This document shows, one piece after another, positions 7,034-18,300 of a stretch of 64,000 nt of DNA. Each line of letters opens with the position of its first letter. Position 1 is the stretch's first letter. The stretch comes from Tamlana sp. 2_MG-2023 (GTDB lineage Bacteria; Bacteroidota; Bacteroidia; Flavobacteriales; Flavobacteriaceae): the NCBI RefSeq assembly GCF_030548465.1, contig NZ_JAUOSF010000007.1, positions 124,001-188,000 on the forward strand, read 5' to 3'. Below the pieces are notes generated by a model. It made no database searches and was not told where the DNA came from. It saw only the letters and a list, made by a program, of their open reading frames with translations. A program made the position numbers and the translations under genes.

Positions 7034-8590
7034 CTAATCAATATCAAACTTAATGCCTTGTGCTAAGGGCAACTCTGTGGTATAGTTAATGGTATTTGTT
7101 TGTCGGCGCATATAAACTTTCCAAGCATCGGAACCTGATTCGCGACCGCCACCGGTTTCTTTTTCACCACCAAAGGCTCCACCAATTTCGGCACCTGAAG
7201 TTCCTATATTCACATTAGCGATCCCGCAGTCGGAACCTTCAACCGAAAGAAAACGTTCAGCTTCACGTAAATTATTGGTCATAATCGCTGAACTTAATCC
7301 TTGTGCCACACTATTTTGAATATCCAAAGCATTTTCAACGTCACCAGTATATTTCATAACATATAAAATAGGCGCAAAAGTTTCTTGTTGTACCATTTTA
7401 AAATGTGACTCCACGGCAACAATGGCCGGCTTGACATAACAACCACTTTCAAAGCCTTCACCTGCAATTACACCGCCTTCAACAAGCACATGACCGCCTT
7501 CTTTTACTACTTGTTTTAAGGCTTTCGTGTACATTCTTACAGCATCATGGTCTATAATTGGCCCAACATGATTGTTTTCATCCAAAGGATTTCCTATACG
7601 TAATTGTTTGTAAGCTTCAACAATGGCATTTGTCACTTTATCGTAAACCGATTCATGAATTATTAATCGGCGCGTCGAGGTACAACGTTGGCCGGCCGTT
7701 CCAACCGCACCAAAAACGGCTCCAATAACCGTCATTTTAACATCGGCATCAGGCGTTACAATAATGGCATTATTACCTCCAAGTTCTAATAAACTTTTGC
7801 CTAATCTGGCCGCCACTTCTTGGGCTACGGTTTTACCCATTTTAGTAGAGCCTGTTGCAGAAATTAACGGAATTCTGGCATCTTTAGTCATAAAAGCACC
7901 CACCTTAGCATCGCCATTAATTAAGCAAGAAATACCTTCTGGCAAATTGTTTTCGGCAAAAACTAGAGCTGCTATATTCTGACAAGCAATACCACAAAGG
8001 GGTGTTTTTTCGGAAGGCTTCCAAACACAAACATCACCACAAACCCAAGCCAAAGCGGTATTCCATGCCCAAACAGCTACAGGAAAATTAAAAGCAGAAA
8101 TAATCCCTACCACACCAAGCGGATGGTACTGCTCATACATACGATGTCCCAGACGTTCACTGTGCATGGTGAGTCCGTGAAGCTGACGCGAAAGCCCTAC
8201 CGCAAAATCACAAATATCAATCATTTCTTGAACTTCACCCAAACCTTCTTGGTAACTTTTCCCCATTTCATAGGACACTAATTTGCCTAGCGCTTCTTTC
8301 TTCTCGCGTAATTTATCGGAAAACTGACGTACCACCTCCCCGCGTTGTGGTGCGGGTACTTTTCGCCATATTTTAAAAGCAGCAGTCGCTGTTTCCAAAA
8401 CAACATCATAATCGGCCTTTGTTGTGGTTTTTACTTTCGCAATTAATTGTCCGTCAACTGGCGACAAACTACGAATTACACTTCCGTTTGAAAATGGTTT
8501 CACCCCTGTAGAAGTTCCTGCGTTTTCTGGCAGTATTCCCAAAATATTAAGTGCTTTATCTATACCAAAATCTAATACCTTTTTACTCAT
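7034..8590 (-). CDS. aldehyde dehydrogenase, ALDH7 type (aminoadipate-semialdehyde dehydrogenase)
   Basis: A 518-aa NAD(P)-dependent aldehyde dehydrogenase. Catalytic Cys sits in GTAGQRCTSTRRLIIHES near residue 300, the general-base Glu in LLELGGNNAIIV, and the cofactor loop in SATGSTKMGK. The Cys motif with TSTRRL and the ~510-residue length are typical of ALDH7 (antiquitin/AmaB), which oxidises alpha-aminoadipic semialdehyde in lysine breakdown. It appears to be a single-gene unit; no lysine pathway partner is beside it, so the substrate is inferred from the family only. Confidence 0.85.
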   Translation of the reverse strand: MSKKVLDFGIDKALNILGILPENAGTSTGVKPFSNGSVIRSLSPVDGQLIAKVKTTTKADYDVVLETATAAFKIWRKVPAPQRGEVVRQFSDKLREKKEALGKLVSYEMGKSYQEGLGEVQEMIDICDFAVGLSRQLHGLTMHSERLGHRMYEQYHPLGVVGIISAFNFPVAVWAWNTALAWVCGDVCVWKPSEKTPLCGIACQNIAALVFAENNLPEGISCLINGDAKVGAFMTKDARIPLISATGSTKMGKTVAQEVAARLGKSLLELGGNNAIIVTPDADVKMTVIGAVFGAVGTAGQRCTSTRRLIIHESVYDKVTNAIVEAYKQLRIGNPLDENNHVGPIIDHDAVRMYTKALKQVVKEGGHVLVEGGVIAGEGFESGCYVKPAIVAVESHFKMVQQETFAPILYVMKYTGDVENALDIQNSVAQGLSSAIMTNNLREAERFLSVEGSDCGIANVNIGTSGAEIGGAFGGEKETGGGRESGSDAWKVYMRRQTNTINYTTELPLAQGIKFDID

Positions 8591-8696
8591 CGCTCATAAA
8601 ATTATGCGTCTTTCCGCCGTTTTTACTAAGGTAAGATTAAAAATATTAAATTTCACCTTAAGTGTAATGGCTAAAAATTTTTATGTTTTTATAATT

Positions 8697-8737
8697 CATA
8701 AAAAAACCTGCTACATTTTATAAATGCAACAGGTTTT
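8697..8737 (-). terminator. terminator after the CAP-domain gene
   Basis: AAAACCTG (8703-8710) and CAGGTTTT (8730-8737) form a stem with an inner CATTT/AAATG pairing. On the minus strand it ends in a T run, as expected for a terminator of the gene ending at 8765. Confidence 0.65.
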
Positions 8738-8764
8738 GGAGTATTTTTAATATAGACTTGAGCC

Positions 8765-9259
8765 TTATTTTTTCAAAAAGATAAACGAATAATAATAAAC
8801 ACCAGCATCACTTTTATTGGCACCAATACCGATATGTGTAAAATCTGCCTCAATGTTGTTTTTATTCCCAGAATGATTCAACATAGCCTCTAGAACCTCA
8901 TCGGCTGTTTTGTATTTCGAAGCCACACTTTCTGCAATCTTACTAGGGTTTTCAGCTTTAATTAATAAACTAGCACGTTCCTCTAAGTTGTCGTAACTCA
9001 ATTTACCTTCTGCTGCCATGTACAAACTGTGTTTGTTAGCTAAAGTGGTTGCATAGTCATTCGTAATCAAGGCTGATTTTTCTATACTCGATCGATGGTC
9101 ATTTAACGCGTTTAAAACTTGCGTGCTTAAAGTAGCATCTACTTGTTGTTCTTGCTCTACTTGACTTTCTGAATCATCACTTGATGAACAAGATGCACTA
9201 CAGATAATCATGGTAAAACAAACCAAGGCGAACCAGGGCTTTAAATAGGTGGTTTTCAT
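8765..9259 (-). CDS. CAP (SCP/PR1)-domain lipoprotein
   Basis: A 164-aa protein with a lipoprotein signal: hydrophobic stretch then SASCSSSDDSES, so Cys near residue 24 would be lipidated and the acidic serines after it fit the surface-export signal of Bacteroidota lipoproteins. The rest fits the CAP/SCP fold: VLNALNDHRSSIEK (first helix), NDYATTLANKHSLYMA, and MLNHSGNKNNIEADFTHIGIGANKSD ending in YYYSFIFLKK. Function of bacterial CAP proteins is mostly unknown. It is a monocistronic gene with its own terminator. Confidence 0.82.
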   Translation of the reverse strand: MKTTYLKPWFALVCFTMIICSASCSSSDDSESQVEQEQQVDATLSTQVLNALNDHRSSIEKSALITNDYATTLANKHSLYMAAEGKLSYDNLEERASLLIKAENPSKIAESVASKYKTADEVLEAMLNHSGNKNNIEADFTHIGIGANKSDAGVYYYSFIFLKK

Positions 9260-9567
9260 ATTTTTTTTAGATTTGGGTAAACCAAATATACATTTATTTA
9301 TTAGCCAAACTACTCATCAAACTAGCAAATCACAAAAATTAATGATTTATTATTCCTACTCTATTGTAGTTTTTAGAGCACTTTAATTATGCTAAACACA
9401 TAAAAATCATACGTCTAAATGTTAAATATGACAAATATCGCGTTTTTCATCGAAAATAAAGTCTAACAGGTTAGAGGTTACATATTTAAAAAGTAATTTC
9501 GCAGCGTATTTTTTTAAAATAAATACAAAGAAGAATAAATTAATAGCATCTCTCTCTCTCAAATCTT
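9260..9567. other. 308-nt divergent intergenic region
   Basis: Region between the CAP gene (minus) and the first giant T9SS gene (plus). It holds the 20-nt motif 9437-9456 shared with the upstream region of the paralogous gene at 15328. An inverted repeat CTAAC-N2-GTTAG follows the motif. TAATTTCG near 9494, one base off the -7 consensus, and a short CT repeat precede the ATG. No further gene was seen. Confidence 0.5.
9437..9456 (+). promoter_or_regulatory. upstream motif shared by the two giant T9SS genes, copy 1
   Basis: ATCGC-N2-TTTTCATCGAAAA occurs here and at 15169-15188, with 18 of 20 bases identical. It contains the inverted repeat TTTTC-N3-GAAAA. It lies 111 nt before the ATG. Its conservation while surrounding intergenic sequence differs suggests a regulator site. 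Confidence 0.45.
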
Positions 9568-12500
9568 ATGAAAAAAATCTACACGGCTTTTTTTAAGTCT
9601 CTTTTGGTACCCTTATTTTTAGTGGCTAATGCTTATTTTGTTGGGGGGCAAACCTCTAAACCTACTAACATAAATAGTAATTCTCAAGTAGGAATCACAA
9701 ACTTCTCAATTACTGGCGATTCTGGATCTTCTATAACAAATAGTAGCCCTCAAAATGAAAATTATGGCAACTATACATCACAATCTGTAAATGTCTCTAT
9801 AGGAAACACCTATACTTTTTCAACAACAAACGTAAACGGAAGTTGGAACAATAACGTAAAAACAGTATTGTGGATAGATTATGACGGTACTGATAAGTTC
9901 GTTAAAGTTTATGACTCTGGTCAATTTACGACCAACCTAAATCAATCGGGGAGTTTTGAAATCACTCAGAGAATTGAAAACACTGCTGTCTTACGTGTAG
10001 TGTCCTTTTATTGTCCGACTTGTGATCCACAATATGATACAGGGCCTAGCGACTTCAATGGGAAAATTGCAGAAGTAGAAGATTACACCCTAAACTTCCT
10101 ATTTCCTGACACCCCAGAAGCTTTTGACGACGAACTTCTTGTAGCAAAAAACTCAAGTGGTATTAGTAATCAAATTAATGTAGGCGCAAATGATAATATC
10201 AGTGTTGAGCGAGGAGACGGAGATGATTTTTCTGTTTCAGTATCACCTTTTAACGGCACAATCACAGAACCATCTGATGGCGTCTTTGAATATACGCCAA
10301 ACAATAATTATGTAGGCAAAGATAGCTTTACTTATTCTTTTTGTGACAGCGCTGGTAATTGTAATACCGCAACAGTTAATATCGTTGTTAATTTAGGTTC
10401 CTGTACACCCATATCTAATTCAAATGGTAACGTATATATTACCAATGTTACACTTACCGAGGAATCTGGGGAATCCTCGCTCATTGATAACGATTCTGGA
10501 GATGATGGCGGTTATGGTAATTATTTAAATACGCCTGCTGCAGATTTGTTAATGGGTAACACCTATACAATCACTATATCCGCAGCAGGTTCAGCTCAAT
10601 CAAGAGGGCTCTTCATATACTACAATCAAGAAGGTATATTTAATAATACATCTAACGAGTTTTTTCGCGTAAAAAACACAAATAATATTACCTTCACTAT
10701 ACCAAATAATGCATTGGAGGGTAAAACTGTTATGAGGGTAGCTGCAGCCCAACCTGAGTGGTTTCAGGATAATCCATGTGGTATTGATTACCACCCCCAA
10801 GAATTTGAAGACTATTTCGTTAACATTTACTCTGCCAATTCTCCTAGAATAGAAGTTACTGGGAATACTAATGATATTGCGAATAACTCTATAGTAACAG
10901 CTACCGAAAATAACACCAATTTTGGTAGTACCGACACAGGAACTCCTATTACAAAAACGTTTACCATTACAAACAATGGTACGGAAGCCCTCATATTATC
11001 AAATATTGTGTTATCTCAAAGCAGTGACGATTTTAGAATCGTTTCTCAACCTGAAAGCTCGACTTTATCAAGAGGTGTGTCTACAACGTTTGAAGTTGAA
11101 TTTAATCCGAGTTCATCAGGACTTAAACAGGCTAAAGTTGTTATAGAAAATAACGACCCTATAAAAAAACCTTTCACCTTTTTAATAGAAGGTTTTACCA
11201 AAGAAGAAATACCTACATCCACCGTATACCCAGACACCGATGGTGACAGCATTACCGATAACATCGATTTAGATGATGATAATGACGGGGTGCTAGATAA
11301 TATCGAAAACAACCATTGTAGTACAAATCCATATGCTACAGTTGCAAAAACGGTTTTCTTATATGAAACTTTTGGCACTGGAACTACTCGAGCAAGAATA
11401 GACGAAAATTTTTCTGCTGCGAGTACAGAGTATGATTTTGCCCCTAGTGGCAACGTTGTTGATGGTTTATACACCGTTTACCACAACGCTCAAGACATAG
11501 CAAGCTGGGCAGACGAATATTGGTATAAAGGTGACGATTACACATCTGGTGACACCAATGGAAGAATGGCTATTTTTAATGCAGAAAATAAAGCCGGTGG
11601 AATATTTTATGAAAATCAAATCACAGGAGTTACACCAAATGTCACGGTAAGCTACAGCTTTGCCGCTATTAATTTAGACCGTGTAGATGACGACAGCAGA
11701 AGCAAACCAAAATTCTTAATGCAAATTATAGCGACAGATGGCTCTATAATAGCCACTAAGACTACAGAACCTATTGGAGGCTCAAACAATACAGGCTGGG
11801 TAATAAACGAACTTACTTTTATACCTGCCTCTTCAGATTTCACAGTAAGATTAAGCAATCTTGCAAATGGTGGATTTGGAAACGATCTCGCTATTGATGA
11901 CATTCTCGTAGAACAACTATTTTGTGACTCAGACGGTGATGGTATTGCTAATAGCATTGACCTAGATGATGATAACGACGGTATTCCAACTGTTGTTGAA
12001 CTAGAGCTTTCTGATACCGACCGTGACGGGACTTTATTTGGTAACGGTTGGGCAGACACTAATAAAGATGGTCTTCATGATGGTTTCCCTGTCTCAACTG
12101 GCGCACCGCAATTAGATTTTGATATTGATGGTGTACCTAACTATTTAGATCTAGATTCCGATAACGATGGTATTTTTGACACTTACGATTATGACGGATT
12201 TGGAGATATCGATATCACAGGAAACGGTGTAGGAGATGGTACCGATAGTGATGGCGATGGTATTTTAGATAGGGATGATGATAAAGATGGCTTCGGACTT
12301 ACAACCTACATCTCTGGAACCTCTAATTATTTAAACACACAATCGGATGGAACGAACGATATTTTAGCCATAATACACTTATACCCTGGTTTACCTATAA
12401 AAGCTAATGGCTCCATAGATGACAATACAGACATTGATGGCGATGGTATTCTAGATGTTATAGATGGTGACACCACCACTTTTGGTTCTCCAAGAAACAT

Positions 12501-14955
12501 AACAGGATCGTATGCCTTATATTTTGATGGCCGCAATGATTATGTTGCTGAACCTACAGTTATGGATGGCTGGACAGAAGCCACCTTGATGTGCTGGATA
12601 AAGATAGACGATGACGCTACGGGTAACCGATTTATCATGGGGCAAGATAATTTCTATATGGAGCTGGATGATTCTAACTATTTACACACTTATGGCGGTG
12701 GAAAATCATTAAAAAGTGAGGAGCCGTTAACTACAGGAATTTGGATACATGTGATTGCACGTTTAGGAGACCATTTATGGCTCTATTCCAATGGAGAATT
12801 TGCTACTGAAAAAGATAGTGCAGGAAGTTTAGGTACCTCAACTTCAAGCTTCAGTATTGGACGTACTCCTGATACAGACAGCAACTATTTTAAAGGTGAA
12901 ATTGATGAAGTTCGTGTTTTTAACGAAACTCTAAACTCAAACCAACTAAGAAAAATGGTTTATCAAGAATTAGATGAAACCAAAGCTTATCAAGGTATAA
13001 TTATTCCCAAATCTATAGCCCCAATTGTATCTTCTTCAATAATGCGCTATTATAGAATGGACGATTATCAAGATGATAAACTAAACGATCTTACAGGAAA
13101 AAACAGTACAGGTGCATCCATTTATAATGTAAAAGAGATACTACCTCAAACAGCACCAATGCCTTTTGTAACCAAAAGCACTGGGATCTACGACTGGAAC
13201 AATATTAATGCATGGGAACACGGGAGTGTTTGGGACATACATAAAGAATCCAGTAACAAAGACTGGATTATTGTAAATATAGCAAACGAAATAACCACCT
13301 CCAACTCGCACACTACTTTAGGTTTATTGATAAATAACGGAGCAAAACTATCTATTGATAAAGATAATGAACTAACAAATGAATGGTATCTAAACATTGA
13401 AGATTCAGGAGAAATTGATTTAATAGGTGAATCTCAACTCATACAAACGGAAGATAGCACACTTGGTACTGGAACTGGAACCTTAGAGCGCGATCAACAA
13501 GGCGAAGCCAATAAGCACAATTACAACTATTGGTCATCACCAGTAAATTCAGGCACAAATACTGACGGTACTAAAACGTATACCGTAGTCAGTGTTTTAA
13601 AAGATGGGTCCAATGAAGACGCTCCAATAGATATTAGTTTTATTGGTGGTTATGACGGTGTAAAAACAGAGTCTTCAATTTCTATTGCAGAATATTGGAT
13701 CTGGAAATACACCAATAAAAAAAGTGATACTTATTCAGAATGGCAACACACAAAAAGCTCGGGAAAATTAGTAGTTGGTGAAGGCTATACCATGAAAGGC
13801 CCAGGGCAAAAAGCAGTTGGGGAAGATCAAAATTACACCTTTAAAGGCATCCCTAACAATGGAGACATTGAACTAACTATACATGCCGGAAACGAATATT
13901 TAGTTGGAAACCCATATCCTTCAGCATTAGACGCCCATGCATTTTTAGAAGACAATAAAGATGTTTTAAACGGCACTATTTACATTTGGGAGCATTATGG
14001 TGGTGGCTCACATTATTCAGCAGATTATGAAGGTGGTTACGCCATGTATAATTACTCGGGAGTAACTCCATCGGTATCAAAATCAGTTGAGCACTTAAAA
14101 AAAGAACCAACCCAACATATCCCTGTGGCACAAGGTTTCTTTGTAAAGGCAGATCATGAAGGTACCATTATCTTCAAAAATTCACAACGTATATTTGTAA
14201 AAGAAGAAAGTGGAAATTCAATATTCATAAAACAGTCTAACTCAAAAACAGCTAAAGAAGACGCTTCAAAATACGAAGACCTGCGTCCGAAAATTAGAAT
14301 CGATTATAAATCACCTAAAGGCTATGTGAGACAATTACTAACCACCGTTGACGAGAATGCTACGATAGGCTACGATTGGGGTTACGACGGCCAGTTAAAT
14401 GAAACCAACATAGAAGACATGTATTGGAATGTTGAAAATGCAGAATATGTTATTCAAGGCATTGATACTATTACCAAACAAACCGTATTACCATTAACTG
14501 TAAAAACAAAATCTGGTGGTTTAATTGAAATAAGCATTAATGCTTTAGAAAACGTGCCTGACGATGTGGATGTTTACTTAAAAGATTATGATACTTATCA
14601 CGACCTTAAAACGGCATCATTTTTCGTAAATGTTGATGCCGGTATAACAAGTGACCGTTTTGAAATTGCCTTTTCTAATAAATCTTCAACTTTAGATATT
14701 ATTGAGGAAAGCAAAAACGTACTACAATTATTTTATAACACTCAAAATTCAAGCATCGTAATTAGAAACCTGAATGCTAAAAATATCGAAACACTTAAGG
14801 CTGTTAATATGCTTGGGCAAGTGGTTTTTGAAACTCAAATTCATGCTTCAGACAAAGAAATAACAGTTCCAACAAACCTAGCAACGGGTATGTATGTGTT
14901 TTCAGTAAATACTCCAGAAACCGAGATTTCTAAAAAAATGGTGATTTCGGAATAG
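9568..14955 (+). CDS. giant T9SS-secreted multidomain surface protein (GEVED, choice-of-anchor-D-like, TSP3, LamG)
   Basis: A 1795-aa protein. Order: signal peptide (ending near VGGQ); GEVED domain to about residue 180 (EVEDYTLNF); a cadherin/Ig-like module around 185-275 (EYTPNNNYVGKDSFTYSF); second GEVED to about 418 (QEFEDYFVNIYS); a choice-of-anchor-D-like domain about 425-550 (FTITNNGTEALIL, VEFNPSSSGLK); thrombospondin type 3 calcium repeats (DTDGDSITDN, DLDDDNDGV) flanking a beta-rich domain; a LamG/concanavalin-like domain around 985-1130; a ~450-residue module shared with the next gene and with 55949-58387; and a type A T9SS sorting domain (NMLGQVVFET ... GMYVFSV ... KKMVISE). It is expected to be exported by SprA/SprE-type machinery and anchored to or released from the cell surface. 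Adhesion or glycan binding is inferred from the domains. Confidence 0.85.
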   Translation: MKKIYTAFFKSLLVPLFLVANAYFVGGQTSKPTNINSNSQVGITNFSITGDSGSSITNSSPQNENYGNYTSQSVNVSIGNTYTFSTTNVNGSWNNNVKTVLWIDYDGTDKFVKVYDSGQFTTNLNQSGSFEITQRIENTAVLRVVSFYCPTCDPQYDTGPSDFNGKIAEVEDYTLNFLFPDTPEAFDDELLVAKNSSGISNQINVGANDNISVERGDGDDFSVSVSPFNGTITEPSDGVFEYTPNNNYVGKDSFTYSFCDSAGNCNTATVNIVVNLGSCTPISNSNGNVYITNVTLTEESGESSLIDNDSGDDGGYGNYLNTPAADLLMGNTYTITISAAGSAQSRGLFIYYNQEGIFNNTSNEFFRVKNTNNITFTIPNNALEGKTVMRVAAAQPEWFQDNPCGIDYHPQEFEDYFVNIYSANSPRIEVTGNTNDIANNSIVTATENNTNFGSTDTGTPITKTFTITNNGTEALILSNIVLSQSSDDFRIVSQPESSTLSRGVSTTFEVEFNPSSSGLKQAKVVIENNDPIKKPFTFLIEGFTKEEIPTSTVYPDTDGDSITDNIDLDDDNDGVLDNIENNHCSTNPYATVAKTVFLYETFGTGTTRARIDENFSAASTEYDFAPSGNVVDGLYTVYHNAQDIASWADEYWYKGDDYTSGDTNGRMAIFNAENKAGGIFYENQITGVTPNVTVSYSFAAINLDRVDDDSRSKPKFLMQIIATDGSIIATKTTEPIGGSNNTGWVINELTFIPASSDFTVRLSNLANGGFGNDLAIDDILVEQLFCDSDGDGIANSIDLDDDNDGIPTVVELELSDTDRDGTLFGNGWADTNKDGLHDGFPVSTGAPQLDFDIDGVPNYLDLDSDNDGIFDTYDYDGFGDIDITGNGVGDGTDSDGDGILDRDDDKDGFGLTTYISGTSNYLNTQSDGTNDILAIIHLYPGLPIKANGSIDDNTDIDGDGILDVIDGDTTTFGSPRNITGSYALYFDGRNDYVAEPTVMDGWTEATLMCWIKIDDDATGNRFIMGQDNFYMELDDSNYLHTYGGGKSLKSEEPLTTGIWIHVIARLGDHLWLYSNGEFATEKDSAGSLGTSTSSFSIGRTPDTDSNYFKGEIDEVRVFNETLNSNQLRKMVYQELDETKAYQGIIIPKSIAPIVSSSIMRYYRMDDYQDDKLNDLTGKNSTGASIYNVKEILPQTAPMPFVTKSTGIYDWNNINAWEHGSVWDIHKESSNKDWIIVNIANEITTSNSHTTLGLLINNGAKLSIDKDNELTNEWYLNIEDSGEIDLIGESQLIQTEDSTLGTGTGTLERDQQGEANKHNYNYWSSPVNSGTNTDGTKTYTVVSVLKDGSNEDAPIDISFIGGYDGVKTESSISIAEYWIWKYTNKKSDTYSEWQHTKSSGKLVVGEGYTMKGPGQKAVGEDQNYTFKGIPNNGDIELTIHAGNEYLVGNPYPSALDAHAFLEDNKDVLNGTIYIWEHYGGGSHYSADYEGGYAMYNYSGVTPSVSKSVEHLKKEPTQHIPVAQGFFVKADHEGTIIFKNSQRIFVKEESGNSIFIKQSNSKTAKEDASKYEDLRPKIRIDYKSPKGYVRQLLTTVDENATIGYDWGYDGQLNETNIEDMYWNVENAEYVIQGIDTITKQTVLPLTVKTKSGGLIEISINALENVPDDVDVYLKDYDTYHDLKTASFFVNVDAGITSDRFEIAFSNKSSTLDIIEESKNVLQLFYNTQNSSIVIRNLNAKNIETLKAVNMLGQVVFETQIHASDKEITVPTNLATGMYVFSVNTPETEISKKMVISE

Positions 14956-14986
14956 TATCCATAGTCACAAAAAATCTAACTTACTA

Positions 14987-15022
14987 TTTGGGGCTGTATT
15001 ATGAAAATAATACAGCCCCAAA
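14987..15022 (+). terminator. strong hairpin terminator after first giant gene
   Basis: A perfect 16-bp stem starting TTTGGGGCTGTATTAT with a 4-nt loop (GAAA). It lies 31 nt after the stop codon. The T run after it is weak (ATGCTTTAT), so termination may rest mainly on the stem. Confidence 0.7.
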
Positions 15023-15327
15023 TGCTTTATATAGAAACAGTTCTTTATCCAAGTTAATCTTAATAACCTCTGGAACATATTTTTATTTATAGGTTCACTT
15101 CAATTGAACTAGGCAGAAAAGTAGCTTCGATACGAAAAAATAAAAATATCCCCTAAAATATTAGGTACATCGCAATTTTCATCGAAAAACAGACCTACTA
15201 CCTAACAGACCTCATTTATTATACTATATTTGAAAATTGGTTAACCAATTATAAGACAATCATTGCTAGGTAAATACGACAAATCACCCCGGTATCAATG
15301 AACCTATCATGATAAACTCTCATTTCT
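15023..15327. other. intergenic region before second giant gene
   Basis: About 300 nt without a gene. It contains motif copy 2 at 15169-15188. No clear -7 box close to the ATG was found. Confidence 0.45.
15169..15188 (+). promoter_or_regulatory. upstream motif shared by the two giant T9SS genes, copy 2
   Basis: Second copy of ATCGC-N2-TTTTCATCGAAAA, 139 nt before the ATG of the paralogous gene. Only the two spacer bases differ from copy 1. Confidence 0.45.
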
Positions 15328-18300
15328 ATGATAAAAAACGACCTACTTTTTTATAAGCCGCTGTGCGTACTTTTGTTCTTATTAATCACTAGTCATTTCA
15401 TTCATGCACAAACTAATATAGTAGCTGGAATCATCCCTACCATAACTGGAGATGGCACGACAGAAACGTCTAAACCTACTGAAAGTGGCATTGATAAATT
15501 AACAGATAACGACCCAAATACCTATTGGGCATATGAAATGACCAGCGGAAACGTGAATGATGGCACATCGGTAGCCGTTGTGACTTTCGATTTAGGAGGC
15601 TTTTATTCTTTAAACAATATTGTAGTTGAACAAGCGAATAACACAAGAGCATACCAATACATCGTAGAATCGTCTACCAATGGCACAAACTACATCCAGC
15701 AGGTAGACAGAAGTTCTAACACAGACACAACAAGCCCTTGGAGCGACTCATTTTCCATAAACTACGTAAGATACCTAAGGGTTACTTTTACAGGAGCAGC
15801 TAATTACAATGATGAATGGATTAGTATTAGCAATATGGAAGTCTATACCTCTAGCGTTGGTGTTTTCGCAGACACCGATGGCGATGGTGTTACGGATAAT
15901 ATTGATATAGATGATGATAACGATGGAATTTTAGATAGTGTTGAAACAGACATTTGTGAGACAAGAACTACTACTGCTTCCTATGTAGAAGTTGTGGTAT
16001 TAAACGAAGATTTTGGATCGGGTACCGATCAAGTTGCTATAAATAAAAATTACAACGGAGCAAGTTCTGATTATGCTGTAGAAAACGACGATGGAGACAA
16101 TGTAAGCAATGGAAAATACACGGTATATCATACTGCTAATTCCTTAGACGTAGCTACATGGGGACCTGCCGATTGGGGAGCAGCTGTAGACCACACCACG
16201 GGGGACACGAATGGCCGAATGGCTATTTTTGATGGTAAAAGTGGCTCCGAATTAACAGCTTATGAAATAAGAGTTGATAATCTAGATGCTGGATCTGAAA
16301 CCGAATTTAGTTTCTATGCGGTTAACTTAGATATAAAAAACCCGCCTCAAACTGCTAGAAAATCTCCAAGAATAAGAATGGATATTTTAGATCCTAATAA
16401 TGGTAATATTCAAATTACAGCAGCTACATCTGTAACCCTTCCAAAACACACAGAAGGAGTACTTATAGACCCTAAAAAATGGACGCTAACTACAGGCAAA
16501 ATTCCCGCTGGTTTCACTTCTATTATTGTACGATTAACCGATGAAATAATAGTAGCAGAAGGAAACGATTTCGCTATTGACGATATTCGTGTGGTACAAA
16601 AATTCTGTGATAGTGATGGAGATGGCATTGCAGACATACTCGATATCGACGACGATAACGACGGTATTCCTAACATGGTTGAGTTAGGTATTAGTAGTGA
16701 AGACACCAATAGCGATGGCACTCTATACGGGGACACTGACTGGGTAGACAGTAATGGTAACGGTATGCGTGACGATTTTGAATCTGGCCAAAGTAATTAT
16801 TTAGATTTTAATAGTAATGCTGATTTAGATTTTGATGGAGATAGTGTACCCGATTACTTAGATTTAGATTCAGACAACGACGGTATTTTTGACACACTAG
16901 AGTATGATGGCTTTGGCGATATAGATATTACAGGAAATGGTGTTGGCGATGGTACAGATACTGATGGCGATGGTCTGCTTGACATTAAGGATACATTAGA
17001 TGGTTTTGGGCTAAACGGCTACCCAGATCCTATCGAAACTACTTCTGGAACCCCAGATTACTTAAATGTACAATCTGACGGCACTAATTATGATATTTTA
17101 GCCATAGAACACTTATATCCAGGTTTAGATTCTCCTACTGTTGATGGTGTTATCGATGACACAACCGACGCCGATCAAGATGGTATCATGGACGCCCTAG
17201 ATACGGATACAAGTAATTTTGGTTCACCAAGAGCTATAGACGGCAGCTACAGCCTATACTTTGATGGTTATAATGATTATGTGGAAACAACATCTTTCTT
17301 AAACAACACCAATGAAGGCACAATGATGTGTTGGGTGAAAATAGACCCTACAGCAACAGGTGGAGAGTATATTATGGGCCAAGAAAATATTAGCTTTATT
17401 TACACGGGAACTAATATTGATTTTTTTGTTGAATCTAATCTCATCGGACAAGCTACGGTTACTAAAGGAAAATGGATTCACCTCACAGGTACTTACTCGA
17501 GCACTAATGGCGAAAGCTTCTATATTAATGGCCAAGAAGTTAACAATACCACAAATAATAGTGGTGTTGACGGTTCTGGAACAAACTTTATTATTGGTCG
17601 TTCCCCTAGTGCTCTAACTAGTTTTTTCAAAGGCGAAATTGACGAAGTTCGGATATTCAACGAAGCCTTAAGCCAAGAAGACATTCAACGTATGATGTGT
17701 CAGGAACTGGATGAAACTGCAACTCCCAAATTTAGTTCAGGTAAAATTATTCCTAAAGAAATAAAATCAAATCTAAATACTTCCTTAATCCGTTATTACA
17801 GAATGGATACTTATCTAGATGATCAATTGATAGATTTATCTAACTCCGCTGTTGATGCTACCATTTACAATGTAAAAAACATTTTTTCACAAACGGCGCC
17901 TATGCCTTATGTTACAAAAAGCAATACTGGTAATCCACATTGGGGCGACCCTAACAGCTGGATGCATGGTGATGTTTGGGACATCCCCAACTCAGAATCT
18001 GTTATAGTAAATATAAAACACGATATTACAAATCGACCTGGAACTGGTGGAAATGGAGGACCTGGTGAACCTTTAACTCACCTAGGCTTAATTGTAGATC
18101 CTAATACTAATTTTGAAGTACATTCTAATAAAGAACTTAAAAACACCTGGTACCTAGATATAGGTGATGATGGTTTAATCGATTTACAAGGTGAAGGACA
18201 GCTCGTTCAAACCGAAGAAAGTACTTTGGGCAATGGTAACGGTGTTATAGAACGTGACCAAGAAGGAACCACAAACAAATACAGTTACAATTACTGGTCA

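Noticed and set aside
8424-8723. 99-codon plus-strand frame opposite the start of the aldehyde dehydrogenase
   Set aside because: It overlaps a well-supported gene in antisense and runs into the terminator of the CAP gene.
11046-12059. Long antisense frames opposite the giant T9SS genes (11046-11474, 11652-12059 and others)
   Set aside because: They mirror the biased Asp/Gly/Ser-rich codons of the calcium repeats and encode Ser-rich sequence without domains.
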